64,000 nt of DNA from Mytilus edulis (GCF_963676685.1 NC_092353.1:4864207-4928206), one strand, 5' to 3'; positions 1 through 8,413 are shown, counted from the first letter of the stretch. Numbers and translations: made by a program. Notes: a model not told the origin generated them from the letters alone.

Positions 1-76
1 TACTAAAAAATTGCGGTACCCGGGGGTGTAACACAGAACTGAAATTTTGCCTTACCAGCTGATGGACTATATGAAT

Positions 77-1393
77 TTAGTGTTCTACTTTGATCTGACG
101 ATTTTCCGTTATTTCAAAATAGCCAGAGTTTTCGGCTACAATGAGTAAAGAGACAGTTTCTGGTAAGGGTGATGCAAAATGACATTCAAGTCTTACTTTT
201 CCTTGCTTTACCAGTGACAGATAGTTGGCATCTGAAAAGTGAGGTTGTAAATCAAAACAGAATAAAGCATATCCATTGTTGAAGTCCGATCTAGTTATTT
301 CATTCCCCGCATCTCCGCCCCACTTTCCACAGTTTTCAAACATTTTAACGTATGCTGCAACATTTGTTGCACCCTTGTCTTCGTTGAATTGTAGTTTCAA
401 AGGAATTCCATCTACAGGAACTCCATCACAGTACAAAGTTATTTGTTGCAAGTCAAAATGTTGAAAATTCCACGGATTAAGTTGATAATCACCGTTCACG
501 GCGTTTGTCGAAGTTAGACCCATGATGATTCGTTTTGGTTTCACGTCTTGGAAAATGTTCTCCAACACTGCATTCGTACTACCCATCATGAGAGTAATAT
601 GTTTCATTACTGTTTTTGTATAGGGATATTTAGCATTCGTTGATTTCAATGCTTCCGAATGAGCAAAAATGATAGCTGGATTGACCTTAATTTTACACAC
701 TTTAACGACAATATCTTCAATGACAACATCATAGTCCGCATCGTCTTCGCTTGACATTAGACAAAAACTCGGTCTACTTCTGAAAAGTTTCAATTTTACT
801 TCAACCATATTTAATAAGTAACGATCCATTTCAAAAAGATCGTGAAACAACATTCCTTCCATATCAAGGCTCTTAGAATTACCTATCAGTTTTTTCCTTT
901 CGTAAAGACCCGTGTTAGTATCAAATGAGTCCATGTGTCCACTTCTGTCCTTATAAAACAACACACTCGTTAGTTGTGATGCTTTTGCATCTTGTCCATA
1001 ATCGAGTAGCGTTTTCATCATGCATTTGTACGCGTAGTTGGTATTACTTGATGATACCAGTGAACCTTGTAGGTAACAGTCGACCTGAGAAAAAAGTGCA
1101 TAGAAAAATCCATTTACTGGTGCCACCTTTGAATCTATAGCAATATTGTCTCCATTGCTATGTTTTACACGCAACTTAACATACAGTTTCGACCGTCTGA
1201 GATCGATGTATTCTAGTCCGTTCTGGGCACACAAATTAAATTCTATTGGGTTGTAGGCTGTTACTTGTGATGTAGGCCGACATTCTTCATACGAAATTGA
1301 CTCAACTCCTAACTGGTATGGAGGTATCTCGAAAACTTCTAATTGTGACGGAATAGCTTCTGTGAAGTTGTTCTGTGATGTTAGTAAAGCCAT
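77..1393 (-). CDS. Polinton major capsid protein (F54H12.2-like)
   Basis: This 438-residue protein would form the main capsomer of the element's putative virion. The N-terminal part carries the family signature: PPYQLGVES, then an E-C-R-P stretch, NPIEFNL, and YIDLRRSKLYVKLRV at about residues 60-75. This resembles F54H12.2-like proteins, the Polinton double-jelly-roll capsid family. The frame stays open to an ATG at 1450, but that would overlap the upstream gene by 55 bases. The ATG at 1391-1393 lies 2 bases after the upstream stop codon (1396-1398) and matches the tight packing of the leftward genes, so I chose it. The frame is intact to a TAA at 77-79. It is the last leftward gene seen. 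Family assignment comes from sequence pattern; the fold is inferred. Confidence 0.82.
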   Translation of the reverse strand: MALLTSQNNFTEAIPSQLEVFEIPPYQLGVESISYEECRPTSQVTAYNPIEFNLCAQNGLEYIDLRRSKLYVKLRVKHSNGDNIAIDSKVAPVNGFFYALFSQVDCYLQGSLVSSSNTNYAYKCMMKTLLDYGQDAKASQLTSVLFYKDRSGHMDSFDTNTGLYERKKLIGNSKSLDMEGMLFHDLFEMDRYLLNMVEVKLKLFRSRPSFCLMSSEDDADYDVVIEDIVVKVCKIKVNPAIIFAHSEALKSTNAKYPYTKTVMKHITLMMGSTNAVLENIFQDVKPKRIIMGLTSTNAVNGDYQLNPWNFQHFDLQQITLYCDGVPVDGIPLKLQFNEDKGATNVAAYVKMFENCGKWGGDAGNEITRSDFNNGYALFCFDLQPHFSDANYLSLVKQGKVRLECHFASPLPETVSLLIVAENSGYFEITENRQIKVEH

Positions 1394-1395
1394 TT

Positions 1396-1773
1396 TTAAT
1401 TCATGTACTCTGAAAAAACGTCTCGTTTTGGTTCTCTTTTCTTTTTGCATACACCAACTCCACTGCTGGTTGCCTTATGACTGGTCTTTCGTTTACGTTT
1501 TTTTCCTTTTATATGCAAACCCTCATCTTCTAAAGACTCTTTAGCCATTTCGACCATTTGCGCACTTGGACTAACTAGATGAATATTGTACTTTTCATTA
1601 GATTTCGACGAGGTTGACGGCGATTTTTGATTTTCAATAGGTATCATAAAAGACCCATTACGTCCGGTATTTTTAATGTGCGTTATATACGTTTTGTTAT
1701 TCCCCTGCACAACATTTTCATAATATTTCGACCACTTCTCCATGCTTGGAATGTACATTTTGTCTGCATTCAT
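1396..1773 (-). CDS. Small basic virion-type protein of unknown function
   Basis: This is a 125-residue protein between the two capsid genes. The N-terminus has the motif MYIPSMEKWSKYYENVVQGN, like short proteins found beside the capsid gene in other invertebrate Polintons. The middle is Ser/Pro/Asn-rich. The C-terminal third is strongly basic (GKKRKRKTSHK, later KKKREPKRD), consistent with nucleic-acid binding or nuclear import. An ATG at 1782 is in frame, but the ATG at 1773 forms an ATGA overlap with the stop of the upstream gene, the same junction seen between that gene and the integrase, so I prefer it. The capsid ATG follows 2 bases after its stop. A core or minor virion protein is plausible by position; no function is established. 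Confidence 0.6.
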   Translation of the reverse strand: MNADKMYIPSMEKWSKYYENVVQGNNKTYITHIKNTGRNGSFMIPIENQKSPSTSSKSNEKYNIHLVSPSAQMVEMAKESLEDEGLHIKGKKRKRKTSHKATSSGVGVCKKKREPKRDVFSEYMN

Positions 1774-2231
1774 CGTTGACACTTCCCCTTTCTTTTTCTA
1801 ATATGTAGTGTACAGGACAAACGTTGATTTAAAAATGACGCTTGTTCTCCACTTTCGTCGAAAATATGTATTTCTAAGTCGCGGATTTCAGTTTTTTTCA
1901 CAGGTACGAAAATAGGGTTAGAAAAAACGTAATTCCAAGTATTGTTTGGTGTAGGAAATACACGTCGTAAAAGTGAAAACTCATTGTGAAACAGACTTAC
2001 ACCCATACATACGTCACAAAAAATGTATAGTTCGTGTTTGGTTTTTTTAACAGTTGAAATTTTCTCCTTGGAATAAAAATCCATAACAGCTATTTCCCAC
2101 TTTCCTTCTAAATACAACGTGTCACTTAGGTGAACCTTGAAATTTGAAGGTATATTTTCAGGATAATACTTATTTGATTGATCGTTGAATAAGAAAATAA
2201 TGTGATCCTCGTCAATATCGTCGTTTGTCAT
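1770..2231 (-). CDS. Probable minor capsid (penton-like) protein
   Basis: This 153-residue protein resembles the small single-jelly-roll proteins encoded beside the major capsid gene in Polintons. The recognisable pattern is an N-terminal YYPENIPSNFKVHL, then a Leu-x-Gly-x-Trp-Glu block (LEGKWEIAVMDF) at about 41-52, a central LLRRVF, a Pro-Val block and a C-terminal LSCTLHIRK. Family members share this order of a polar strand, the GxWE block and a late LxLHxR strand. It starts at an ATG that overlaps the integrase stop as ATGA and ends in an ATGA overlap with the next gene. That position supports a structural role at capsid vertices, which is inferred from the family. The frame is intact. 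Confidence 0.62.
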   Translation of the reverse strand: MTNDDIDEDHIIFLFNDQSNKYYPENIPSNFKVHLSDTLYLEGKWEIAVMDFYSKEKISTVKKTKHELYIFCDVCMGVSLFHNEFSLLRRVFPTPNNTWNYVFSNPIFVPVKKTEIRDLEIHIFDESGEQASFLNQRLSCTLHIRKRKGKCQR

Positions 2232-3406
2232 GATAATGTTTGAATGTCTTCCTCGGGAATGTATTGGTTATACTTATCAGGCCAACCTTGAAACTTACAT
2301 AAAAACTCGGTCTTTCCTCGCCTTTTACGCTTTTTCAGAACTTTCTCTACAACCCAGAGTGATTCATCTGATTTATCAACAGCCTGAAGTTCAGCAGAAT
2401 AATATTCACCAGAAATTTCCTCATCGTTATAAAAAGAGCTCAATTTATAAATCTTGATGTTCTGTTTTTTAAATCTCCGTACAACTTTGAAGATCTCATC
2501 CGTCCATTTTTGACTATAACTTCTGTCAAAGATGTGTCGCGTATAAGCAATTCTAACAAGAGAACCGATTTTAAATTTGTAACTCTTCCGCTGTTGCAAT
2601 CTTCTTTTTCTCTTCAAATCTGCTTCGGTTTTAAGTTTTTGTGGGTTTTTGGTATTTGGCCGACTCGTCTTATCAGGAGATTTCTTTTTATTCAAGTATT
2701 GTTGAACCCATACATCCGCTTCGTTTTCCGGTGTAACGTCGTTGGGTGCAATATTGTTTAGGGACCTGTGTGGTGTTGCATTGTAGCTCTTTACAAATTT
2801 TTGTAAATTGTCAATGTACCGATACGTTCTCTTTTTAGTAAAGTAACGATAAAATTTATTTTTTATGGTTTGTATCACACGCTCTGCATAGTTTGCTTTT
2901 ATCTCGTTCTTAGTTACAAAATGTCGCACTCCTCTTTCCTTGAAAAGTTTTTGAACAACCTTTGACTTGAAACATCCATCAACGTCCGAGCGGATCTTGT
3001 CTACCTTTGCTGTTTGCAGAATTTTTTCAAAAGCTTTGGCTATGTCAACACCTTTTTTACTCTTTGATGGTTGCATCCAAAGACGTCGACTAAAGCAATC
3101 GATGGCAACTAGTATAAAATTATATCCAGAGTTCCATTGTGATAAATTACTTACTTGCATTAGGTCGACGTCCATTAAGTTACCAATTCCTGTTGTATAC
3201 ACACGTAATCTTCTAAAAGAACGCCTGGGAGTTTTTTGTAAGGAATAATTGTCTTGTGCATTTAACCATCTCTTTATTTTGTGGTAACCAATTTTTTTCC
3301 CATCCGCATTAACAATGTGATAAAGTTTGCTAGCTGAGGAAAAAGAACTCGGATTTTCTATATTGTAATAAATTGGTGTCAAAAGATTGTTCACTTCTTC
3401 ATCCAT
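2228..3406 (-). CDS. Polinton integrase: rve core with C-terminal chromodomain
   Basis: This 392-residue integrase would insert the element into host DNA. The RNase H-like rve core spans roughly residues 70-230. Candidate catalytic acids are D81 (MDVDLMQV), D141 (RSDVDGCF) and E175 (YAERVIQT), with 33 residues between the last two, close to the usual D-x35-E spacing. The motif after D141 departs from the common TDKGxEF form but keeps the aspartate. A basic linker (about 240-275) follows, then a chromodomain at about 351-391 (WVVEKVLKKR, CKFQGWPDKYN, IPEEDI), which in transposon integrases can bind histone tails. It is first of the leftward genes, diverging from the rightward set, and overlaps the next gene by ATGA. 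The frame is intact. Confidence 0.93.
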   Translation of the reverse strand: MDEEVNNLLTPIYYNIENPSSFSSASKLYHIVNADGKKIGYHKIKRWLNAQDNYSLQKTPRRSFRRLRVYTTGIGNLMDVDLMQVSNLSQWNSGYNFILVAIDCFSRRLWMQPSKSKKGVDIAKAFEKILQTAKVDKIRSDVDGCFKSKVVQKLFKERGVRHFVTKNEIKANYAERVIQTIKNKFYRYFTKKRTYRYIDNLQKFVKSYNATPHRSLNNIAPNDVTPENEADVWVQQYLNKKKSPDKTSRPNTKNPQKLKTEADLKRKRRLQQRKSYKFKIGSLVRIAYTRHIFDRSYSQKWTDEIFKVVRRFKKQNIKIYKLSSFYNDEEISGEYYSAELQAVDKSDESLWVVEKVLKKRKRRGKTEFLCKFQGWPDKYNQYIPEEDIQTLS

Positions 3407-4541
3407 CGTGTTATACTGAACTTATATCCAAACAAACTCTTGAGAAATATACATAAAAATGAGGATTTTAAAACCAGTGAAAATGTACAATAAAATTCTA
3501 TTTACCGTCCTCATTTTACCATAATAAATAAGTGTGTACCTTTGATCACTATGCACGTGTGTTTACGTCTCAATGTCTTTATTCCACCAAAGTATCACCA
3601 ATAAACACTTGTTATTAATATTTAACAAAAAAACAAACTACTAGTTAGAGTTGGAGAGTTTTTTAATGCTTGTATTAATTTTCTTCTTTTAAACTATAAC
3701 AAGTTGAGAATATGTACATTTTTTATTTTCAAAACAAATATAAAACAAGATAAAAAAAATATATTAAATGCAGACACACACTAAATAAAAAAAAATAGTA
3801 AACAAAATAGAAACAAGAAAAGAAAGTAAAAAAACATTTTCTGACTTTGTCTAGCGAAAAAAGTATGAAAAGATATTTAAGACCATCAAGCAAATTGTCC
3901 AGTTGGAACATGGAGATTGGGTAACATAGCACAATTGTTTTATTCTTCTATGAAGACCACGAATAATTTATATCTAATATTTTTTTACAGTCGTGATTTT
4001 AATGCACTTATATTTACACACCGCTTAGAAATGAAGAAAAGATTTACACAACTGCGTAAGGTCCATTTAAATTAAAGACCACTCAATTTATTAAAAAAAA
4101 AAGAGTGTATAATTTGTTGGTATGCTTGTTGTTGTTTGATTTTAATTAAAATGATTGGGTGTTTTTAAATAATAAGGTTTTTTTTTTAGTTCATACTAGT
4201 TAATCATTTACCAATGAATATGTATGTTCAATATGTAATATTTGTCACTGTAATTTTAACAAACGTTAATGATTCCGATGAATATGTATGTGCTATATGA
4301 TATATTTGTCACTGTACGTTTTATACACGTGAGGTGCGAAACTGTATTCTAGTAAATCATGTGCCAGTGAATATGTATGTAATATTCGTCACTGTACGCT
4401 TAACAAACGATGTCTTTTCGTCTTTTTTATCCTCGATGTTGTCAGATATTTTTTTTTTCAATTTATGAATTTGATTGTCATTCTTGTATCTTTAGTCCCT
4501 TTTTTAAGACTTTTTTCATAATTTCCATTTAATACAAATAA
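3407..4541. promoter_or_regulatory. Divergent intergenic region with three repeat copies
   Basis: This AT-rich stretch separates the leftward integrase-capsid genes from the rightward genes and probably holds both promoters. A TATAAG on the minus strand lies about 15-20 bases before the integrase ATG. Between about 4190 and 4420 there are three imperfect copies of a unit with AATATGTATGT, ATATTTGTCACTGTA (or ATATTCGTCACTGTA) and, in two copies, TTAACAAACG. Copies 1 and 3 also share an upstream block, CTAGT(T/A)AATCAT. The rest is homopolymer-rich with no ORF I trust. Regulatory use of the repeats is inferred from position. Confidence 0.5.
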
Positions 4542-4726
4542 TGAATGAGATAGAGATGATTTATAACGCTTTCGTGTTCGAGGAGCGAAAAGGGAGAATG
4601 TATATATATCTTTGTAAGTTAAAAAAACAAACATTTATTAAACTATATCATTTATGTGAGGAAAAGAAGCAAATTGAACAGTGGAAGAAGGATCTTCTTT
4701 CCAATGTGTTCTTTACCTATAATTAA
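4541..4726 (+). CDS. Unrecognised 61-residue protein
   Basis: This is the first open frame of the rightward set, 61 residues from an ATG at 4541. It is rich in Lys, Glu and aromatic residues (FVFEERKGRMYIYLCKLKKQ) and may form a helical or mixed small domain. I do not recognise it. It precedes the membrane-protein gene by 47 bases and has the same orientation, which is the main support for its being real. In DNA this AT-rich an ORF of this size can arise by chance. Confidence 0.35.
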   Translation: MNEIEMIYNAFVFEERKGRMYIYLCKLKKQTFIKLYHLCEEKKQIEQWKKDLLSNVFFTYN

Positions 4727-4773
4727 TTGAAAGAGAAAAAAAAATTGACTTTTTTTAAAACGTATTTAAAGGT

Positions 4774-5049
4774 ATGAGTGATAAGCGACGTGGTTCCTTT
4801 ATTATACTTAGCAACATGGAAGAGACAAGAAGCAATACGGAGAGCACACAAACGACTTGGCGCTTCATGGGAGAAAATATTCCCAAAGCAGAAATCGTGT
4901 ATTTCTGTCAAATAATTATTGTAATAACAATTGTTATAGCATCACTTGTTAATATAACAATGCAAAATGGAAACACTGAATTATGGATTAGTTTATTGAG
5001 TGGGTGTATTGGATATATTTTACCAAATCCATCCATCCGAAAAGTTTAA
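4774..5049 (+). CDS. Small Polinton membrane protein
   Basis: This 91-residue protein has a polar N-terminus (about 1-38), a strongly hydrophobic segment at about 41-62 (IVYFCQIIIVITIVIASL) and a shorter one at about 70-84 ending in GYILPNP. The arrangement Pro-Lys-x-Glu, then Cys-Gln, then a hydrophobic run, then LWISLL and GYILPNP, matches a conserved small membrane protein that I recall from cnidarian and arthropod Polintons. It probably sits in a membrane as a hairpin. Its role is unknown; virion membrane association is a guess. An internal ATG at 4816 is an alternative start. The gene lies 47 bases after the preceding ORF and about 100 bases before the next, in the same direction. Confidence 0.62.
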   Translation: MSDKRRGSFIILSNMEETRSNTESTQTTWRFMGENIPKAEIVYFCQIIIVITIVIASLVNITMQNGNTELWISLLSGCIGYILPNPSIRKV

Positions 5050-5146
5050 TTAAAAAAACATGGCTATGCATGCACGAATATGGTATGACCCTACGCATGA
5101 ATATACCTGTATTTAAATCACCGTATATAAAAACACCACAGTCATC

Positions 5147-5419
5147 ATGACTCAGTGTCAAATTGATTTGGTGAGAGAAGCAACCAAATGTGATTACGAA
5201 CACCTCGACACAAATTTATTGAAGAGAGAAGCTGTGTTTACCATTGACGACGAGACTAGAGTAATTATTAAGAAAACAGGAAGACGACTACAGCAAAAGA
5301 CATTCATTCATATCGTTGTAAAGGGTAAAAAAATCAAAATCAACAGAGACGTGTGGCTAAAATTGTGTAATCTGAAAGAGAGTATAGTGTTTCTACATTC
5401 TTTTATTGAAGATCACTAA
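5147..5419 (+). CDS. Small basic protein, possibly PC4-like
   Basis: This is a 90-residue protein. The N-terminal third is mixed polar; from about residue 37 it reads as alternating strands (TRVIIKKTGRR, FIHIVVKGKKIKINRDVW) followed by a helix-like end. The pattern of a basic strand, Gly-Lys-Lys, Ile-x-Ile, a Trp at residue 70 and a following Leu-rich helix is reminiscent of PC4-type single-stranded DNA-binding domains, in which Gly-Ile-x-Leu precedes a Trp. The match is weak and is offered only as a lead. The start ATG at 5147 follows an AT-rich gap, and the gene ends 27 bases before the next start codon. Confidence 0.5.
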   Translation: MTQCQIDLVREATKCDYEHLDTNLLKREAVFTIDDETRVIIKKTGRRLQQKTFIHIVVKGKKIKINRDVWLKLCNLKESIVFLHSFIEDH

Positions 5420-5446
5420 ACTTCATTTGTTTTGAGAACAATCGCC

Positions 5447-5836
5447 ATGTCGGGCATGGAGAAGAAGCTTCTAACTACAGTCTTGATCTATTCTTTTGCC
5501 GAGGTGTTACAGGAATTGATTACAAAGAAAACGAAAGAAACGTGTTCTGGTTGCCAAGTTGAACACCCCAGTCAACATAACCACGAATGTTTGATGAAAA
5601 GCGAGCAGGAGCACTTGTAAAGACATTTTGAAACAGCATGTCGTTCGTTTATACTTTTAGATGTGTTGATTAAATTCAGAGAAGACGTAAAAAAACTGAA
5701 CATGTCTTCAGAATTTGTGTGCAATTACTTCATACTTAATGTGATCGTATTGGACAGACTACGTAGTCAAACAATAAAAGACAATGTTTACCGTTTAATG
5801 GAAAAAAGAATCAAATCACGTGAACACTTAATATGA
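5447..5836 (+). pseudogene. Polinton Cys/His-motif protein gene broken by one stop codon
   Basis: From the ATG at 5447 the frame runs 57 codons to a TAA at 5618-5620. The same frame then stays open for another 71 codons to a TGA at 5834-5836. The first part contains CSGCQVEHPSQHNHECLM, a Cys-x2-Cys / His-Pro-Ser-Gln / His-x-Cys-Leu motif that I recall from a conserved small Polinton protein and that probably binds zinc. In that family a helical region follows the motif, and the sequence after the TAA looks like one (RHFETACRS, then alternating hydrophobic and charged residues to the TGA). The simplest reading is one nonsense change in a gene of about 129 codons. A truncated functional protein or readthrough cannot be excluded. 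Confidence 0.6.
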
Positions 5837-6274
5837 CATTTTTATTTTTTTTTTAATTTCTTCATATATTGTACATTGTATGTAATTTTATTTATTATTT
5901 ATATTCTTGTATTCATGTTTGAAATTTTGTGCGTTCAATAAATATTACTTAGCTTGTTTTCTTTTTGAAATTTGTTGGTAGAACTGAGGCTTTTCTTTCA
6001 CGATTTGGTTTTACAATGTTGGTTTTCAATATTCTGTGGTCAAATGATTTTTAACAGTTTTTGCATTGTTGGTTGAGAACGGAAGCTTAACACGTCAAAA
6101 AGGAACACGGATGCCAAAACGTAAAAAAAACCATACCAAAATATAAAAAAAGAAACTAAATACATGTAAAAAGAAAAATCAACAAAAAATACTTATGTAT
6201 CAAACATATAAAACTCGAACTTAAACTTTATTTCAGTCATTTGTGGGAAAATAAAAACTGAAAAAACTCAGACC
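5837..6274. other. Intergenic spacer with polyA signal and TATA-like box
   Basis: No ORF of note. An AATAAA at 5937-5942 lies about 100 bases after the broken Cys/His gene and could end its transcript. A TATAAAA at 6207-6213 lies 62 bases before the ATPase start, a reasonable place for its promoter. The remainder is A/T homopolymer-rich. Confidence 0.45.
6207..6213 (+). promoter_or_regulatory. TATA-like box upstream of the packaging ATPase
   Basis: TATAAAA located 62 bases upstream of the ATG at 6275, leaving room for a start site near 6235 and a short leader. Such strings are common in AT-rich DNA, so this rests mainly on position. Confidence 0.35.
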
Positions 6275-6940
6275 ATGGCAAGTGGAGATCGTACGCTTTT
6301 ACCTTTCCAAGCACCATGTTCTATTTTAATTGTGGGACCGACACAAAGTGGAAAAACTATGTTGACTTTTCGCATAATTAAACAAGCTGGAGGTATGTTT
6401 TCAACCCCTCCTGTAAAAATTGTATATTGCTATTCTGTTTATCAAGAATTATTCACAAGTATGGAAAAAGAAATAAACAATATAAATTTTCATGAAGGTT
6501 TACCAAGCAGTGATCAAGTGGATGCATGGTCAGAAAAAAGGGAACATATGCTTCTGGTTTTAGACGATTTGCTCGCAACAGCAGTGAACGATGTGGAAGT
6601 TTTAAATTTATTTACGGTAAAATCTCATCATCAAAACATAAGTCTTTTAATGCTTACTCAGAATTTATATCATTCTCCGGGTAAATTCATGCGCACCATT
6701 TCCCTAAATGCATCTTACATTATTTGTCTAAAAAATCATCGTGATCAACACCAGTTAACCGTACTTGCTAAACAAATTTTACCAGGTCAGGTGAAATATT
6801 TCATGTCGGCCTACGAACTCGCCACCAAAACAAAATACGGATACCTGACGATTGATGTGAGCGCTCACACAGACAAACTTTATTTACTTAGAACAAATAT
6901 ATTCATTGGAGAGAACTGTGTGGTTTTTCTTCCGAAATAA
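6275..6940 (+). CDS. Packaging ATPase (FtsK/HerA, A32-like)
   Basis: This 221-residue ATPase would drive genome packaging into the capsid. Walker A is GPTQSGKT at residues 21-28, preceded by the hydrophobic strand SILIV. Walker B is LLVLDD at 93-98. A TQN at about 128-130 sits where the family has its conserved polar sensor motif. The length fits Polinton ATPases, which are short single-domain proteins. The start context ACCATGG is strong, and a TATA-like box lies 62 bases upstream. The frame is complete, with no sign of decay. The next gene starts 13 bases after the stop, so the two may share a transcript. Confidence 0.9.
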   Translation: MASGDRTLLPFQAPCSILIVGPTQSGKTMLTFRIIKQAGGMFSTPPVKIVYCYSVYQELFTSMEKEINNINFHEGLPSSDQVDAWSEKREHMLLVLDDLLATAVNDVEVLNLFTVKSHHQNISLLMLTQNLYHSPGKFMRTISLNASYIICLKNHRDQHQLTVLAKQILPGQVKYFMSAYELATKTKYGYLTIDVSAHTDKLYLLRTNIFIGENCVVFLPK

Positions 6941-6953
6941 TACTTAAAAAGCT

Positions 6954-7268
6954 ATGAGTAAGCAAGTGATTAGACACGTTAATTTTTTATCCTTATTGGC
7001 TTCCGCTGAGGATCAGCAAAGACTCGCAATGATAAAAACGATGAATAACGAACAATTTAAGATCCTACTAGAATGTATATACAACATTTTACATGGAGTC
7101 GTTACACTATCTCCGCTAAATAAAAAGAAACTGTTTGAGTACAAAACGGTTATTCGTAAAATCACTGCCGAGGACACCCAACGTTTACATCGAAAGAGAC
7201 TTCTTTTAAAGTATCGATCAAATCTCATTCCTATAGTAGTGAAGATTGTGCTTGCTCACTTAAAATGA
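6954..7268 (+). CDS. Small Polinton protein, pX/core-like
   Basis: This is a 104-residue, Lys/Arg- and Leu-rich protein. It has a helical N-terminal half (LAMIKTMNNEQFKILLECIYNI, shown here as LAMIKTMNNEQ and ILLECIYNIL), then LSPLNKKKLFEYKTVIRKI, a basic stretch HRKRLLLKYR and a hydrophobic tail (LIPIVVKIVLAHL). The order of a Leu/Cys helix, an L-S/T-P-x2-K-K block, a basic block and a hydrophobic end matches a small protein commonly encoded beside Polinton and adintovirus packaging genes, sometimes compared with adenovirus pX. The glycine-rich motif often present before the tail is absent here. It lies 13 bases after the ATPase and overlaps the next gene as ATGA. A core or membrane-active role is inferred. 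Confidence 0.58.
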   Translation: MSKQVIRHVNFLSLLASAEDQQRLAMIKTMNNEQFKILLECIYNILHGVVTLSPLNKKKLFEYKTVIRKITAEDTQRLHRKRLLLKYRSNLIPIVVKIVLAHLK

Positions 7269-7891
7269 CGAAGGAAATGATTCTTATTCCTAAACATAAA
7301 TTCGAGGCTGTCTTACAAAAACAAAACGAAGATCAATCGAAAGCGGAAGTTGTGTTAAATGACACTCCACCTCGAGACAATGACCAACACAATCTGTCTT
7401 ATGACCAGAAACCGTTACATGATGATTTACAATCGTTAATCAATATCACTTTTCCATCTAGATATAAAGACAAAGCCTTGCGACTTTTGCTTTACTTACA
7501 AAAACAACCATCTATTAAGTGGGACGAACAAGGTGAAGTTTGCATTGACGGAAAAGTTATTTCAAACACTCATATCGTTGACTTGATACGTGATTCAACA
7601 GTTCCAATTGGTCGTAGAAAACTAACAGCTGGTATACATCAATTCTACCAATTTCTGAAGTCTACTAACATTCCACTTCGTTTGTTTAGGAACGTAGAAA
7701 AACAAACAAAGTACGATTCGAGTCTACCTCTTATAAAGAAAAGAAAACAGAAGAAGAAAATAAGGAGAAAGAAGAAACAGATGAATACAGTGAAGATAGT
7801 GACAATGAATACATCCAACAAAATAAAAAGACAAAAAAGACAGAAACTAATTTGGAAACCCAAAAGAAAATGTATGTGCAACGAGACATAA
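7265..7891 (+). CDS. Conserved Polinton protein of unknown function, C-terminus uncertain
   Basis: The 208-codon frame contains a recognisable core at about residues 70-150: a Leu-rich helix (DKALRLLLYLQKQ), then IKWDEQGEVCIDGKVI, then NTHIVDLIRD, then a short helix ending in LKSTNIPLRLFRN. This trio of W-x-E-x-G-E-V / I-x-G, a D-L-I segment and a final N-I-P is typical of a conserved Polinton protein of unknown function. Up to about residue 155 it looks normal. Beyond an A/G-rich run near 7735-7760 the frame becomes almost pure Lys/Arg, while the frame one base back gives an acidic, more protein-like continuation to a stop at 7951-7953. A one-base indel or a frameshift there is possible. The start overlaps the preceding stop as ATGA. 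Confidence 0.62.
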   Translation: MTKEMILIPKHKFEAVLQKQNEDQSKAEVVLNDTPPRDNDQHNLSYDQKPLHDDLQSLINITFPSRYKDKALRLLLYLQKQPSIKWDEQGEVCIDGKVISNTHIVDLIRDSTVPIGRRKLTAGIHQFYQFLKSTNIPLRLFRNVEKQTKYDSSLPLIKKRKQKKKIRRKKKQMNTVKIVTMNTSNKIKRQKRQKLIWKPKRKCMCNET

Positions 7892-7984
7892 ACAGTATAT
7901 TCACAATAAAAAAGAAGAGAAAAAAATGGTTACAATTTAAATGTTTTAACTAAAAAAAAACCAAATACAATCTAGAATATTTTA

Positions 7985-7990
7985 AATAAA
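7985..7990 (+). terminator. Candidate polyadenylation signal
   Basis: AATAAA about 95 bases after the 7891 stop and 32 bases after the alternative stop at 7953. It could end the transcripts of the rightward gene set. The hexamer is common in AT-rich DNA. Confidence 0.35.
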
Positions 7991-8413
7991 TGATTAATAC
8001 ATGAAATGTGTTATTATTTTGTGTTAAAAGAAACTATATATAGATGAGACAACGAGGTGTTTATTTTTAAACAAACTAATTGAGAAAAGAAAGAAAATAA
8101 TATCAAGAATTTACAAAGAGAAAGAAAGAAAAACTTTTTTCATTTTTTTAAATATCCTTATCTCAACTAGTTTGTTAGAAAATACAGTTAGCGGTTTGTT
8201 AATATTTCTTCTCTCTTACAATCTGTTGTGTAGAGTATTTCCTGTAAAAATAAAAAATAGCCTGTCTCTCCTTCCGTTACAATTAATTCCCTTTATTCAA
8301 ACAAAGGATCCGCTAATTAAGTTCGAAAACAATTGGATTTTGATTGTCTGGAAACAACTGGTTAATTATCAAAAGGGATTCCTCTAATCTAGGATATAAA
8401 TTAAGAGTCGTTT

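Noticed and set aside
276..464. Plus-strand open frame inside the capsid gene
   Set aside because: It is the antisense shadow of the capsid protein, whose own frame shows family motifs.
3729..3932. Minus-strand open frame of 67 codons rich in Phe, Leu and Tyr
   Set aside because: It is almost entirely A/T homopolymer translated, has no known motif, and points out of the divergent region without neighbours.
8172..8387. Open frame of 71 codons after the last Polinton gene
   Set aside because: No motif, AT-rich, and close to the repeat-dense element end.
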